In this document: positions 52,787-61,502 of the stretch, piece after piece
How positions within the stretch are numbered: position 1 is the stretch's first letter
Layout: every line of letters begins with the position of its first letter
From: QHXW01 sp035280425
GTDB lineage: Bacteria; Acidobacteriota; Terriglobia; Bryobacterales; Bryobacteraceae
Reading direction: 5' to 3'
NCBI GenBank assembly: GCA_035280425.1
Contig: DATEFW010000043.1
Location: 124,001-188,000 of the forward strand
DNA length: 64,000 nucleotides
Program-made: the position numbers and the translations under genes
Notes under the pieces: model-generated
The model's database searches: none
The model's input: only the letters and a program-made list of their open reading frames with translations
Told to the model about the DNA's origin: nothing

Positions 52787-53866
52787 TTACTGGCTCGCCC
52801 CGCCCGCGGGCGCCCTGCCGCGATCTTTCCACTCGCGTAACTCGGCGAAACCGCGTGCGACCTCCGTGTTGTTGATGGCGCAATGGCCGTCATGCTTCAC
52901 GTATTGCTGCACGAACAGATTTTCCGTGCCCATCTGCTGCGTCAGCAAAGAATACGCATTGGGAACCCAGGGCGGCACCAGCGGATCATACGTCGTGTGG
53001 ATCGCCAGCATGGGCCTGGTCAACCGGCCCGTCGGCGTATAGTACGTATGCAGATATTGAATGGCCCGTGCATCCCCGGCGTAGCGCTTTACTCCATCGT
53101 TCAGCGCGTTGTCGTCAGGAGTGCCCGAGTAAATAATGTTGCGATTGTCGAACGGATTTCCGCCGCCGCGCTGCTCCAGGTCCATCAGAATGTATGTAAA
53201 AAACACCACCGTGCCGGCCAGCTCTTTGTTGGTGTGGATGCCTGACCAGCGCCGCAAAATTCCGGCTTTTTCCGGCTTCGATTCGATTAGCTTTTCTATT
53301 CTTTCGCTGAGCTCCTTGCTCATTTCGAAGCTGGGCGGAACCTCCGCCGGATTTGGCAGCGCGTCCGGAAAATAATAGTCGAAGACCACGCGCAGATCGA
53401 ACGGCTGGCGCTCCATAAACCATGTGGCCGCGCCCAAAGGCCCGCACAATGGCAGCCCCGCGTCGTACGCATCCGGAAAAGATTCCACCAGCACCATCGT
53501 CAGAAATCCACCCATGGAGTGGCCGGTGACGTAGGTTTCTTTGGGCGCGCCGTACTTCCGGATGAAGTATCGCCGCAGCGCTTCGGTGTCCTCGACGGCT
53601 TCCTTAATGGCCCAGCCGCCTGCCGCATAGCCCGATTGGATGAATGCGTAACCCTGGTTCACGAAGATGTCGACAAAAGGATTATCCTTCTCCTCATAAC
53701 TGCCGGGCTTGTCGCTATAGCCGTGACAATACACCACCAGTCCCCGGTTCCAGTGCTCCGGCATGTCGATGCGAAACTTGGCGCCGTTGATTTCGCCGAT
53801 TTCGGTGTGCGCCGAGGCAACACACAAGCCCGGGAGCACAGCCAGTGAGAGGATCAGTTTTCTCAT
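52787..53866 (-). CDS. Secreted alpha/beta-hydrolase
   Basis: A 359-residue exported protein with signal peptide MRKLILSLAVLPGLCVASAH. The hydrolase core has the oxyanion turn VVYCHGYSDKPGSYEEKDNPF, the nucleophile GHSMGG (S117), Asp-rich TTYDPLVP and the late His in VKHDGHCAI. The substrate is open; the fold suits esterases or peptidases acting outside the cytoplasm. The ATG at 53866 has GGAG upstream and was chosen over an in-frame ATG at 53905 because it starts the signal peptide. Confidence 0.8.
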   Translation of the reverse strand: MRKLILSLAVLPGLCVASAHTEIGEINGAKFRIDMPEHWNRGLVVYCHGYSDKPGSYEEKDNPFVDIFVNQGYAFIQSGYAAGGWAIKEAVEDTEALRRYFIRKYGAPKETYVTGHSMGGFLTMVLVESFPDAYDAGLPLCGPLGAATWFMERQPFDLRVVFDYYFPDALPNPAEVPPSFEMSKELSERIEKLIESKPEKAGILRRWSGIHTNKELAGTVVFFTYILMDLEQRGGGNPFDNRNIIYSGTPDDNALNDGVKRYAGDARAIQYLHTYYTPTGRLTRPMLAIHTTYDPLVPPWVPNAYSLLTQQMGTENLFVQQYVKHDGHCAINNTEVARGFAELREWKDRGRAPAGGASQ

Positions 53867-53936
53867 ATCGGATTCTCCATATCTTACGCGAACCGGGCGT
53901 TCCATTTTAAGTTACGCTGTGGATTCGGCCATTACG

Positions 53937-55067
53937 ATGTCATTCCGCAGCGCCCTGCTCAACATCCACCTCTGCGCGGGCCTCATTGCCGCTGTATTTC
54001 TGCTGATTCTGGGGGTAACCGGCAGCGTCATGGTCTTTGAAGATGAAATCGATCATGCGCTCAACGCCAGGCTCACCTGGGTAACCCCGGCTCCGCAGCG
54101 TCTTTCGCTCACCGAACTCAAATCGCGTCTGGAGAATAAATATCCGGGGTATCAGGTGGGTGGTTTCAGCCTTTCCACTCGCAAGGACATCGCATACTCG
54201 GCCTTCCTTGCGTCACCGGCCCTGCACAAAGGTTTTGGCGTTGCATTCGATCAATATACAGGCCGGATCCTCGGAACTTCGGACGAGTCGAACAACTTCA
54301 CCGGCAAGCTTCACCAGTTTCATCTCCGTTTGCTCGCGGGCGCGGCGGGAGCAACCATCGTCGGCTGGGCTGCCGTGTTCCTGCTGTTTCTTTCCATCAG
54401 CGGTTTGATCCTGTGGTGGCCGCGCAAAATATTCCAGGTCAATTGGCACGCTTCGGGCCGCCGCATCACCTTCGACCTTCACAACGCCCTCGGCATCTAT
54501 TCTTCCGTTTTTTTGCTGCTTTTTTCACTCACCGCCATCGTTATTCGCTGGGAAGAACCGGCGTCCAAGCTGGCCGAGCGCCTCACAAATTCTCCCCAGC
54601 AGCAGAGCATCCCCGATTCCGCGCCTCCTCCGCCCGGGGCCGTGCCGCTCGATCCCGAAAGTCTGCTGGCCATCGCACAAAGAGCGGCTCCTGGCGCCAG
54701 CGCAAGAGTCCTGGCTCTTGCCGGCGGCCCCCGTGAGGCCGTTCGCATCATCATGAAGTATCCCGAGGACGGCACGCCGGCCGGCCGCACCAATATCTAC
54801 CTGGATGCGTACACCGGCAAGATTCTCTTCGCGCAAACTTCGCGCAACGCGCCGGTGAGTTTCAAAATCGTCAAGCTCTGGAACCGCGAAATTCACACCG
54901 GCGATATCTTCGGCTGGCCCACCCGTATCCTCGCCAGCTTCTTTAGCCTGATGCTCCCCGTCATGGCCATTACCGGTCCGTTGATCTGGTGGCAGCGCAG
55001 GCGGAAAACTGTGGAATCGACGGAATCAGCCGGTCAGACGCGCAACACGGCTTCCAGTGCTTCCTGA
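53937..55067 (+). CDS. PepSY-associated membrane protein
   Basis: A 376-residue inner-membrane protein. Four membrane segments: LNIHLCAGLIAAVFLLILGVTG (near 8-30), TIVGWAAVFLLFLSISGLILWW (near 140-162), NALGIYSSVFLLLFSLTAIV (near 181-203) and a last one near 326-348 (ASFFSLMLPVMAITGPLIWW). The periplasmic loops contain PepSY-type sequence (GGFSLSTRKDIAYSAFL; YLDAYTGKILFAQ). PepSY proteins of this layout often accompany iron uptake or regulate peptidases. Its 3' end overlaps glnD by 34 nt on the other strand. Confidence 0.8.
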   Translation: MSFRSALLNIHLCAGLIAAVFLLILGVTGSVMVFEDEIDHALNARLTWVTPAPQRLSLTELKSRLENKYPGYQVGGFSLSTRKDIAYSAFLASPALHKGFGVAFDQYTGRILGTSDESNNFTGKLHQFHLRLLAGAAGATIVGWAAVFLLFLSISGLILWWPRKIFQVNWHASGRRITFDLHNALGIYSSVFLLLFSLTAIVIRWEEPASKLAERLTNSPQQQSIPDSAPPPPGAVPLDPESLLAIAQRAAPGASARVLALAGGPREAVRIIMKYPEDGTPAGRTNIYLDAYTGKILFAQTSRNAPVSFKIVKLWNREIHTGDIFGWPTRILASFFSLMLPVMAITGPLIWWQRRRKTVESTESAGQTRNTASSAS

Positions 55068-57469
55068 ATCTTGCGCTGCTGTTCCGCATCCAACTTTCGG
55101 CCGCCAGCGGTGACGTAGAAGACATCGATGGCTTTGTGCGCCTCGGTGTCGATCAGCACCACGTCGATGCTCGCCCTCTGCGAAGAGATGGCCGAGGCAA
55201 TATCGTAGAGCAGTCCGGGGCGGTCCTGCGCCACCACCTGGATCAGCGTAGCCGTCTGCGAGGCTTGATCATCCACATGGACCGCCGGCTCGATGCGCGC
55301 TTTCCGGCTGGGCGCCGCAACGCGCGGGCGCTTCCGCAGAAGCTGCGGCACATCGGCTTTGCCCAGCGCTGCCCGCTCAATGGTGGATTGCAGCCGGTCG
55401 ATTTCCGTTGGATTCAACTCGAGAGTGCGCCCCGGATCGGCGAACGTAAATGTGTCGAGAACCGTGCCCCGGCGGTTGGCAAAGGCTTCTGCTTTCAAAA
55501 TGTTCATGCCGAAGCTCGAGAGCGCGCCCGCCACTGACGCGAACAGAAAGGGCCGGTCGCCGGTTGCCAGGGTCAGCCGGTAGACGCTCGCCACTTTATT
55601 GATCTCGACCGCGACGCCACGCCCGCCACTTGCTTCGATCAAGCGCATGTGCCGCTCGATATCCGCTTCGGAATGCGTGCGCAGGTACCGCGTCGGAAAT
55701 CCTTCGAGGATCGCGCTCTGCTCCATTCCTCCGCTGGGAATGCGCTCGGATTCAAGCTCCCGCGTCAGCTCGTTATAAATCCGCAGATAAAGCTGCCATA
55801 ACTCACCGGCGCGCCACGCCGTCATCGCTGTTGGATTCACGGCGCTGATATCCGCATAGGTCAGAAGCGTCAAATACTTCAGGTTCTCGACCGTGCCGAT
55901 CTTATGTGCCAGGTCCTGCGAAGTCGCCGGATCGAACAGGTCGCGCCCGTGCATGGCCGCGGACATCTCCAGATGGCAGCGGATCAACAGCCGCACCGTT
56001 TCCCGATCCTGCGCCGGCATCTGGATGCGTTCCATCGCGCTTTCGGCGATGCGCAGCGACGCATCCACGTGCCCCTCCTCAGGACTGCCCTTCCCGATAT
56101 CGTGATAGAGCAGCGCGAACGTCAGCAGGCCCGGCTGCTCGAGCTCGGCCAACAGCCCCGCGTACGATGCGGCAGCGGCCTCTTTTGATCCGCGGAGCCC
56201 GGCCACCGTTTGGATTGCCACCAGCGTGTGCTCATCGACCGTGTAGCGGTGATAAAAATCGCGAATCACCAGGCAATCGATCTCGCTGAATTCGGGAAAT
56301 AGCGCTGCGAGTATGCCCGTCTCGTGAGCCACTCGTAACGCCATTGGCGCGTGCGGCAGCCCAAGCGCTTCTCGAATCGCCGGCCAGACCGGACGCGATT
56401 GTGCATAATACGTGCGAATCGCCTCGACTCGCCCGGCTATTCGCTGCTCGGCTTCGACCGACAATCGCAACCCATGCCGCGACATAAACTCGATGAGCCG
56501 CAATATCAGCCCTGGGTCGGTTTCCAGTTCGCCCGGCGAGCGAAAATAAATCCGCTCGCGCGCGACGGTGAAATCCGCATTGGAGACACGCGAACGCCGC
56601 TCCCGAAACTGTGCGAATAGCGAACTGGCGTGCGCCTCCGCGGTCTCGAGTACACGCTCTGCCGAACGATTCACGGTGCGGGCGTTCCGAAAGTAATCGC
56701 GCATCAGCGCAGCCGGTTCCTCGCCGCCCAACTGCTCCGCCACCCATTCCTGTGCGTCGAAGCTCAGCACATTCGAGTCGCGCTTGGCGTGATGGTGCAG
56801 ATATCCGCGAAGACCGAACAAAAAGCGTCGTGGTTCCTCGAGCTCCGGCTGCAATTCCGCCTCCGCCATCTTCTCGGGCGTGGTGGCGGCGATCTGGCCC
56901 AGCCAGGCAATCAGTTGCAAATCGCGCAATCCGCCCGGCGTTTCTTTGATGTTCGGCTCCAAGTGATAGAACGTGTCGTTGTAATTCGCGTGGCGCCCGC
57001 GCGTCATCCGGCAAAGATGCCGGGTGAGCCCATCGCGCTGGCTGTGCACGAACCTGGCGAGCTTTTGGACCAGGACTCCATACACTGCCTGCGCACCCGC
57101 GAGACGCCGCTGGTCGAGCAGGCTGACGTTCAGCTCGATATTTCGATCGTTCAGCTCCGAGCATTCCGCCGGTGTTCGCAGCGAGTGGCTGACCCGCAGG
57201 CCCGCGTCCCACAGTTGTTGCAGGAAGCGCGCTATCGGCTCTTTGACCGATGGAATGCTCTTGTCGTTTGGAGTTAACAGCAGCAGGTCAACATCGGAAT
57301 ACGGAAACATTTGCCGCCGCCCGTAACCGCCGACTGCAATCAGCGCCAGATCGCCGGCCGCTGCCTCCGCCAGCCGCTCTTCCCATGCGTTCAGGACCAG
57401 GGCGTCGACCGCCGAAGTGCGCTCCTCGAGCGCGCGCAGCGGATCAAAGAGCTGCTTCTCCGCGATCAT
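55034..57469 (-). CDS. glnD: PII uridylyltransferase/uridylyl-removing enzyme
   Basis: An 811-residue bifunctional nitrogen sensor that uridylylates PII at low glutamine and removes UMP at high glutamine. Nucleotidyltransferase motif GGYGRR (47-52) with SDVDLLLL (D59, D61); HD-type hydrolase region with HDIGKGSPEEGH; two C-terminal ACT domains (FLFASVAGALSSFGMNILKAEAFA and RPGLLYDIASAISSQRASIDVVLI) that sense glutamine. About 80 residues shorter than E. coli GlnD, mostly at the N-terminus. It overlaps the end of the PII gene by 26 nt, so enzyme and substrate are made from one mRNA. Confidence 0.92.
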   Translation of the reverse strand: MIAEKQLFDPLRALEERTSAVDALVLNAWEERLAEAAAGDLALIAVGGYGRRQMFPYSDVDLLLLTPNDKSIPSVKEPIARFLQQLWDAGLRVSHSLRTPAECSELNDRNIELNVSLLDQRRLAGAQAVYGVLVQKLARFVHSQRDGLTRHLCRMTRGRHANYNDTFYHLEPNIKETPGGLRDLQLIAWLGQIAATTPEKMAEAELQPELEEPRRFLFGLRGYLHHHAKRDSNVLSFDAQEWVAEQLGGEEPAALMRDYFRNARTVNRSAERVLETAEAHASSLFAQFRERRSRVSNADFTVARERIYFRSPGELETDPGLILRLIEFMSRHGLRLSVEAEQRIAGRVEAIRTYYAQSRPVWPAIREALGLPHAPMALRVAHETGILAALFPEFSEIDCLVIRDFYHRYTVDEHTLVAIQTVAGLRGSKEAAAASYAGLLAELEQPGLLTFALLYHDIGKGSPEEGHVDASLRIAESAMERIQMPAQDRETVRLLIRCHLEMSAAMHGRDLFDPATSQDLAHKIGTVENLKYLTLLTYADISAVNPTAMTAWRAGELWQLYLRIYNELTRELESERIPSGGMEQSAILEGFPTRYLRTHSEADIERHMRLIEASGGRGVAVEINKVASVYRLTLATGDRPFLFASVAGALSSFGMNILKAEAFANRRGTVLDTFTFADPGRTLELNPTEIDRLQSTIERAALGKADVPQLLRKRPRVAAPSRKARIEPAVHVDDQASQTATLIQVVAQDRPGLLYDIASAISSQRASIDVVLIDTEAHKAIDVFYVTAGGRKLDAEQQRKIQEALEAVLRV

Positions 57470-57782
57470 CGTTCCGGATGCGGATCGCTTCCGCTACCTC
57501 ATAGATGAAAATTTTGCCGTCGCCGATCTTGCCCGTCCTCGCCGCATCGGCCAGGGTCTTCAACGCTTCCTGCAGCCGGGCGTCGGTCACCACCAGCTCG
57601 ATCTTCATCTTGGGCAGCAAATCGACGTTATACTCCTGTCCCCGGTAAACCTCTTTATGCCCCTTCTGGCGGCCATGCCCGCGCACTTCCGTGATGGTCA
57701 TGCCGTCGATGCCGATGGCCTTCAAGGCTTCCTTGACCTGTTCCAGTTTGAACGGCTGAATGATGGCTTCGATTTTCTTCAT
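57444..57782 (-). CDS. glnK: Nitrogen regulatory protein PII (GlnB/GlnK)
   Basis: A 112-residue trimeric signal protein. The T-loop is intact: GRQKGHKEVYRGQEYNVDLLPK with Y46 and Y51, the uridylylation site. The C-terminal signature TGKIGDGKIFIYEVAEAIRIRN is complete. It sits directly after amtB and before glnD, which favours GlnK, the form that blocks AmtB, over a free-standing GlnB. The glnK symbol rests on this context. Confidence 0.93.
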   Translation of the reverse strand: MKKIEAIIQPFKLEQVKEALKAIGIDGMTITEVRGHGRQKGHKEVYRGQEYNVDLLPKMKIELVVTDARLQEALKTLADAARTGKIGDGKIFIYEVAEAIRIRNDDRGEAAL

Positions 57783-57806
57783 CGCACGCTCCTCGACCGG
57801 CCCCGC

Positions 57807-59183
57807 CTAGGTCTCCAGGAAATAGCCTTCTTCGCCGTGCAGGCTAACGTCCATGCCCTCCGTCTCCTGTTCGGCATCCATCCTGACTCCGACCACTGCA
57901 TCCACAATCTTCAAAATAATAAACGTCCCGATAGCCGCCAGCGCCCAGGCGATCGCGCACCCGGCTAATTGGTTCAGCACCTGCCCCGGATTTCCGTCCA
58001 CCCACCCGAGAGCGATGGTCTTCCCCGAAGCGTCTTTGAATGAATCGTTGATCACACTCGTCGCGAACACGCCGGTGAGAATCGCGCCCACCGTGCCGCC
58101 CGCGCCGTGCACACCGAAAGCATCGAGCGAATCGTCATATCCGAACCTGTGTTTCACCAGCGTGGTCATGAAGTAGCATACGACGCCCGCAATGAACCCG
58201 ATCACCAGCGCAGGCATGGGCTGGACGAATCCCGATGCCGGCGTGATCGCCACCAGGCCCGCCACGCATCCGGAGATGCCGCCGAGCACGCTCGGTTTGC
58301 CGGTGCGGATCCATTCCACCAGCACCCATCCCAGCGCCGCCGCCGCCGCGCCGAAATGGGTGGCTACGAACGCACTTGTGGCCAGCCCCGACGCCGCCAG
58401 CGCGCTCCCCGCGTTGAATCCGAACCATCCCACCCAGAGCAGGCACGCTCCGATGAAACTCAGCACCAGGCTGTGCGGCTTCATCGGCTCATGCGGATAC
58501 CCCAGGCGCTTCCCTAGATACAGCGCGCAGACCAGCGCCGAAACGCCCGACGTGATATGCACAACTGTCCCGCCCGCGAAGTCGTAACACGGAATCTTCC
58601 CGCCCAGCGCCGCATTCAGCAGCCCGCCTTTTCCCCAAACCATGTGCGCCATCGGGAAGTAAACGAGGAACGCCCAAAGCGCCGTCAGCAGCAGCATGGC
58701 GCTGAATTTCATCCGCTCGGCGAATGCCCCGGCGATCAGCGCCGGTGTAATAATCGCGAACATCAACTGGTAGACCATGTAGGTCTGCTGCGGTATCGTG
58801 GCCGCATAATCCGCGTTCGGCGCAGTCCCCACCCCGTGCAGAAACACATAGCGCAAATCACCCAGAAACGGCACTCCCTCGGCGAACACCAGGCTGTATC
58901 CGACAATCGCCCAGATCACCGTGATCACCGCCATCAGGATGAAGCTCTGCATCATCGTGCCCAGCACGTTCTTCTTGCGCACCAGGCCGCCGTAAAATAA
59001 CGCCAGCCCCGGCCCCGTCATCATCAGCACCAGCGCAGCCGACATCAGCATCCACGCGTTGTCTCCCGCGCTCTGCGCCGATTTTGTGGCCGTCTCCAGC
59101 GCCGCCAGGCGCGCATCCATCCCTTGCGGCGGCGCCTGCGCCATCGCCGCCCCGCAAAACAACAGCAGGTTCAAAAGCTTCAT
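57807..59183 (-). CDS. amtB: Ammonium transporter
   Basis: A 458-residue inner-membrane channel for ammonium. An N-terminal signal-like segment (MKLLNLLLFCGAAMAQ) is followed by 11 predicted helices. Family marks: LMMTGPGLALFYGGLVRKKN, FAFAERMKF-type segment, YFPMAHMVWGKGG, DFAGGTVVHITSG and DDSLDAFGVHGAGGTVGAILTGVF, which hold the conserved His pair lining the pore. GAAGG 6-7 nt before the ATG supports the start. It heads the amtB-glnK-glnD operon; no sigma-54 promoter consensus was found in the 160 nt upstream. Confidence 0.94.
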   Translation of the reverse strand: MKLLNLLLFCGAAMAQAPPQGMDARLAALETATKSAQSAGDNAWMLMSAALVLMMTGPGLALFYGGLVRKKNVLGTMMQSFILMAVITVIWAIVGYSLVFAEGVPFLGDLRYVFLHGVGTAPNADYAATIPQQTYMVYQLMFAIITPALIAGAFAERMKFSAMLLLTALWAFLVYFPMAHMVWGKGGLLNAALGGKIPCYDFAGGTVVHITSGVSALVCALYLGKRLGYPHEPMKPHSLVLSFIGACLLWVGWFGFNAGSALAASGLATSAFVATHFGAAAAALGWVLVEWIRTGKPSVLGGISGCVAGLVAITPASGFVQPMPALVIGFIAGVVCYFMTTLVKHRFGYDDSLDAFGVHGAGGTVGAILTGVFATSVINDSFKDASGKTIALGWVDGNPGQVLNQLAGCAIAWALAAIGTFIILKIVDAVVGVRMDAEQETEGMDVSLHGEEGYFLET

Positions 59184-59343
59184 TTACTGGATTCCTTCTC
59201 CGGCTTCCACACCAGCCCGCAACCCATTATTTCGCGGTCAGGCCGGCCTTCGAAATGAACGTTATCTATCCGGCCAATTGAAAATTTCTATTCTCCGCAG
59301 CGCCCGCCCGTCCCGCGGATCCCATTGGATTATCCTATTTTCC

Positions 59344-59760
59344 ATGCCATCGAGAAGACATCTTTTGCAATACGGGGGCGCAAGCTTCTTCCTCGCTGCT
59401 CCGCGCCTCGGTGCCGGCGACAAATTGCCCGACGCCACACTTTCCGCCGCCCAGGCCAAAGTCTCCCACGAATCCTTCGGCGATCTCGCCATTTACTTCA
59501 CCGGCCGCACCGATCAGGTCCGCTCCATGACCGCCGGCAGCCTCCGTCTGAAGCCCGGCATGTCGCCGCATCCTCCGCACCAGCATCCTGAGGAAGAGTT
59601 CATGGTCATCACCGAGGGCTCCGGCGAGATCACCGTCGACGGCCGCAAGTCGGACGTCAGCCCGGGGTCCATGATGTACTGCGCAGCCGGCAAGCTGCAC
59701 GGCATCGTCAACACCGGAACCGCGCGCCTGCTTTTCTATTTCTATAAATGGAAAGTCTAA
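59344..59760 (+). CDS. Exported cupin-domain protein
   Basis: A 138-residue protein. An N-terminal Arg-Arg segment (SRRHLLQYGGASFFLAAPRLGAG) resembles a short Tat signal. The rest is a single cupin: motif 1 PHPPHQHPEEEFMVITEGSGEITV (His, His, Glu ligands) and motif 2 PGSMMYCAAGKLHGIVNTG (His). It probably binds a metal ion; substrate unknown. There is no ribosome-binding site; a weak TATCCT ends 7 nt before the ATG. Confidence 0.75.
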   Translation: MPSRRHLLQYGGASFFLAAPRLGAGDKLPDATLSAAQAKVSHESFGDLAIYFTGRTDQVRSMTAGSLRLKPGMSPHPPHQHPEEEFMVITEGSGEITVDGRKSDVSPGSMMYCAAGKLHGIVNTGTARLLFYFYKWKV

Positions 59761-59763
59761 CGG

Positions 59764-61371
59764 CTATTTGCCGCGCGCGGGCCCTTCATCCTGCACTTCA
59801 ATGGCATTGACACACGCGTAATTTTTCACCGGGACAAACGACAGCACCAGCTTGCCCTGCGCATTCGGCTCGAGCGAGTGAAACACTTTGTCGAGCGCCC
59901 GATCCTCGCCTCCGGCCTCTTTGAAAATATCGAAATTCCGCAGGAGCGCGGAGCCGTTGGCGTAAACGTCAAACAGCCTGTCCCCCGCTCCGCCGCCCGC
60001 CGGCTTCTTTGGCCCAAACCACGATTCCGAAAACCGCAGCGTCACCGTATACCGCCCCGGCGCGACGACCGGTATCGAGTAGCGGAAATTGCCGTACCGT
60101 TCCCCAAGATAAAGCTCCGGATCCGGCGTTCCTTTTGCGGGTTCGGTCCGCAGCACCTTCTGCCCGCCGGTGAAATAACGGTCCGCGCCCCAAAGGCGCC
60201 CGTCCTTGGCGTTAACCGAGGTGTCTCGCGCCGTAATCCGTACCGGACGCATCCGTCCCGGAATACCCGGAAGAACTTCGATCGCGTTCAGGAACGGCTT
60301 TTCCTTGGGACCCGGCGTGAGCTTCAGATGCAAATATCCGTCCGCCCCGGGCGCGATATCTTTGTACACCTTCATATCGGCCGTATTATCGCCGGCCGCA
60401 TCCGAGATCACGTCCAGATCGTGCGTCAGCACTTTTCCATTTGCCGAGATCTCAAAAAGCCGCGACGTCTCGCCTCCTCCGGCAATATTGCCTTCGCCAA
60501 ACAACGTTTCCGCAAAGTATAGGTGCAGCTCGTAAACTCCAGGCTTCAGCGGAATGTCATAGCCGAAGGCGAAATTTATCCCGTTGCCTTCCCGCCGCGA
60601 TTGGTAGATCGTCGGGTCCTGAGTGCCCGCGATTCGCAGCCCCGGCGGCGTGCTGAAGACGGCGCCGCCGTTAAAAAAGCGGTCGGCCGACCACACGCTG
60701 CCGAACCGGTCGACGTACTTCGCAACCGTCGAGCCGCACAAAATGCGGACTTCCTGTCCTTCACCAGCGGCCGCAGTTACCGGCAGTTCCGGTCCCTCGG
60801 CCTGGGCCACACGCGCCACCGAATGGCCGGAGGGTGCGATCTGCCACACGATCCCGGTCGCTGCCAGCAGGACAACAATTCCCACTCCTGCCGCCCAGGC
60901 GGCCCTCCTTGGTCTGCCCCGTTCCGCCGGCCCCGTGCCGTTCGAAACCGGAATAATTGCGGCGCTTCCATTCACGCTTTCGGCCGCCTCAGCTTCCTCT
61001 CCGTTGCCTTGCGGGGCAATTCCGGTGAGCTCTTCCCGGTAAACAAACTGCGGCACATACTGGCCTGATGGAATCAGAATCTGGACCGCGTGCCCGGCGC
61101 CCTCCGCCTGGTAGTACTGCCGCAACCGCTTTCTCAATCTGTGCGCTTCCACACGAACAATCGAATCTCGCTTCTGGTCGAAATCAGCGGTCCGGCCCAG
61201 GGCTTCGACGGCAATGTTGTACTCTTTGATTTCGTTCGCCTGCCCTTCCAGGCATTTGGCGCCCACATAGGAAAGAAATTGCGCAAGACTCGGCGCGTGC
61301 GCAAAAACGCCCGAACTCAGAACTGCATCCAGCTCAGCTCTGGCTTCATTCGGTTGCACTAGTGCCTGCAT
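59764..61371 (-). CDS. Transmembrane protein with two malectin-like domains
   Basis: A 535-residue protein of three parts. Residues 1-110 form a conserved N-terminal domain seen in many acidobacterial membrane proteins (IKEYNIAVEALGRTADFDQKRDSIVRVEAHRLRKRLRQYY, then ILIPSGQYVPQF), whose function I do not know. One membrane helix follows at about 157-178. Two malectin-like carbohydrate-binding domains lie outside (about 205-365 and 370-530), each with ADRFFNGG/ADRYFTGG, a VYELHLYFAE/YTVTLRFSE strand, SRLFEISANG/DRLFDVYANG, and an AIEV end. The layout suggests a sugar-sensing or cell-surface anchoring role. Confidence 0.75.
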   Translation of the reverse strand: MQALVQPNEARAELDAVLSSGVFAHAPSLAQFLSYVGAKCLEGQANEIKEYNIAVEALGRTADFDQKRDSIVRVEAHRLRKRLRQYYQAEGAGHAVQILIPSGQYVPQFVYREELTGIAPQGNGEEAEAAESVNGSAAIIPVSNGTGPAERGRPRRAAWAAGVGIVVLLAATGIVWQIAPSGHSVARVAQAEGPELPVTAAAGEGQEVRILCGSTVAKYVDRFGSVWSADRFFNGGAVFSTPPGLRIAGTQDPTIYQSRREGNGINFAFGYDIPLKPGVYELHLYFAETLFGEGNIAGGGETSRLFEISANGKVLTHDLDVISDAAGDNTADMKVYKDIAPGADGYLHLKLTPGPKEKPFLNAIEVLPGIPGRMRPVRITARDTSVNAKDGRLWGADRYFTGGQKVLRTEPAKGTPDPELYLGERYGNFRYSIPVVAPGRYTVTLRFSESWFGPKKPAGGGAGDRLFDVYANGSALLRNFDIFKEAGGEDRALDKVFHSLEPNAQGKLVLSFVPVKNYACVNAIEVQDEGPARGK

Positions 61372-61502
61372 GCCCGCAGCAAAACCCCCAAACTTCAGCT
61401 TGGGCGGAAGTATATCATCAACCCGTTAACCTGCGCCACCTCTCTCTGTAACGTGATTGGAAAATCAGGAATTTAACGCTGTAACGTCGAAAAGGCGGAA
61501 TC

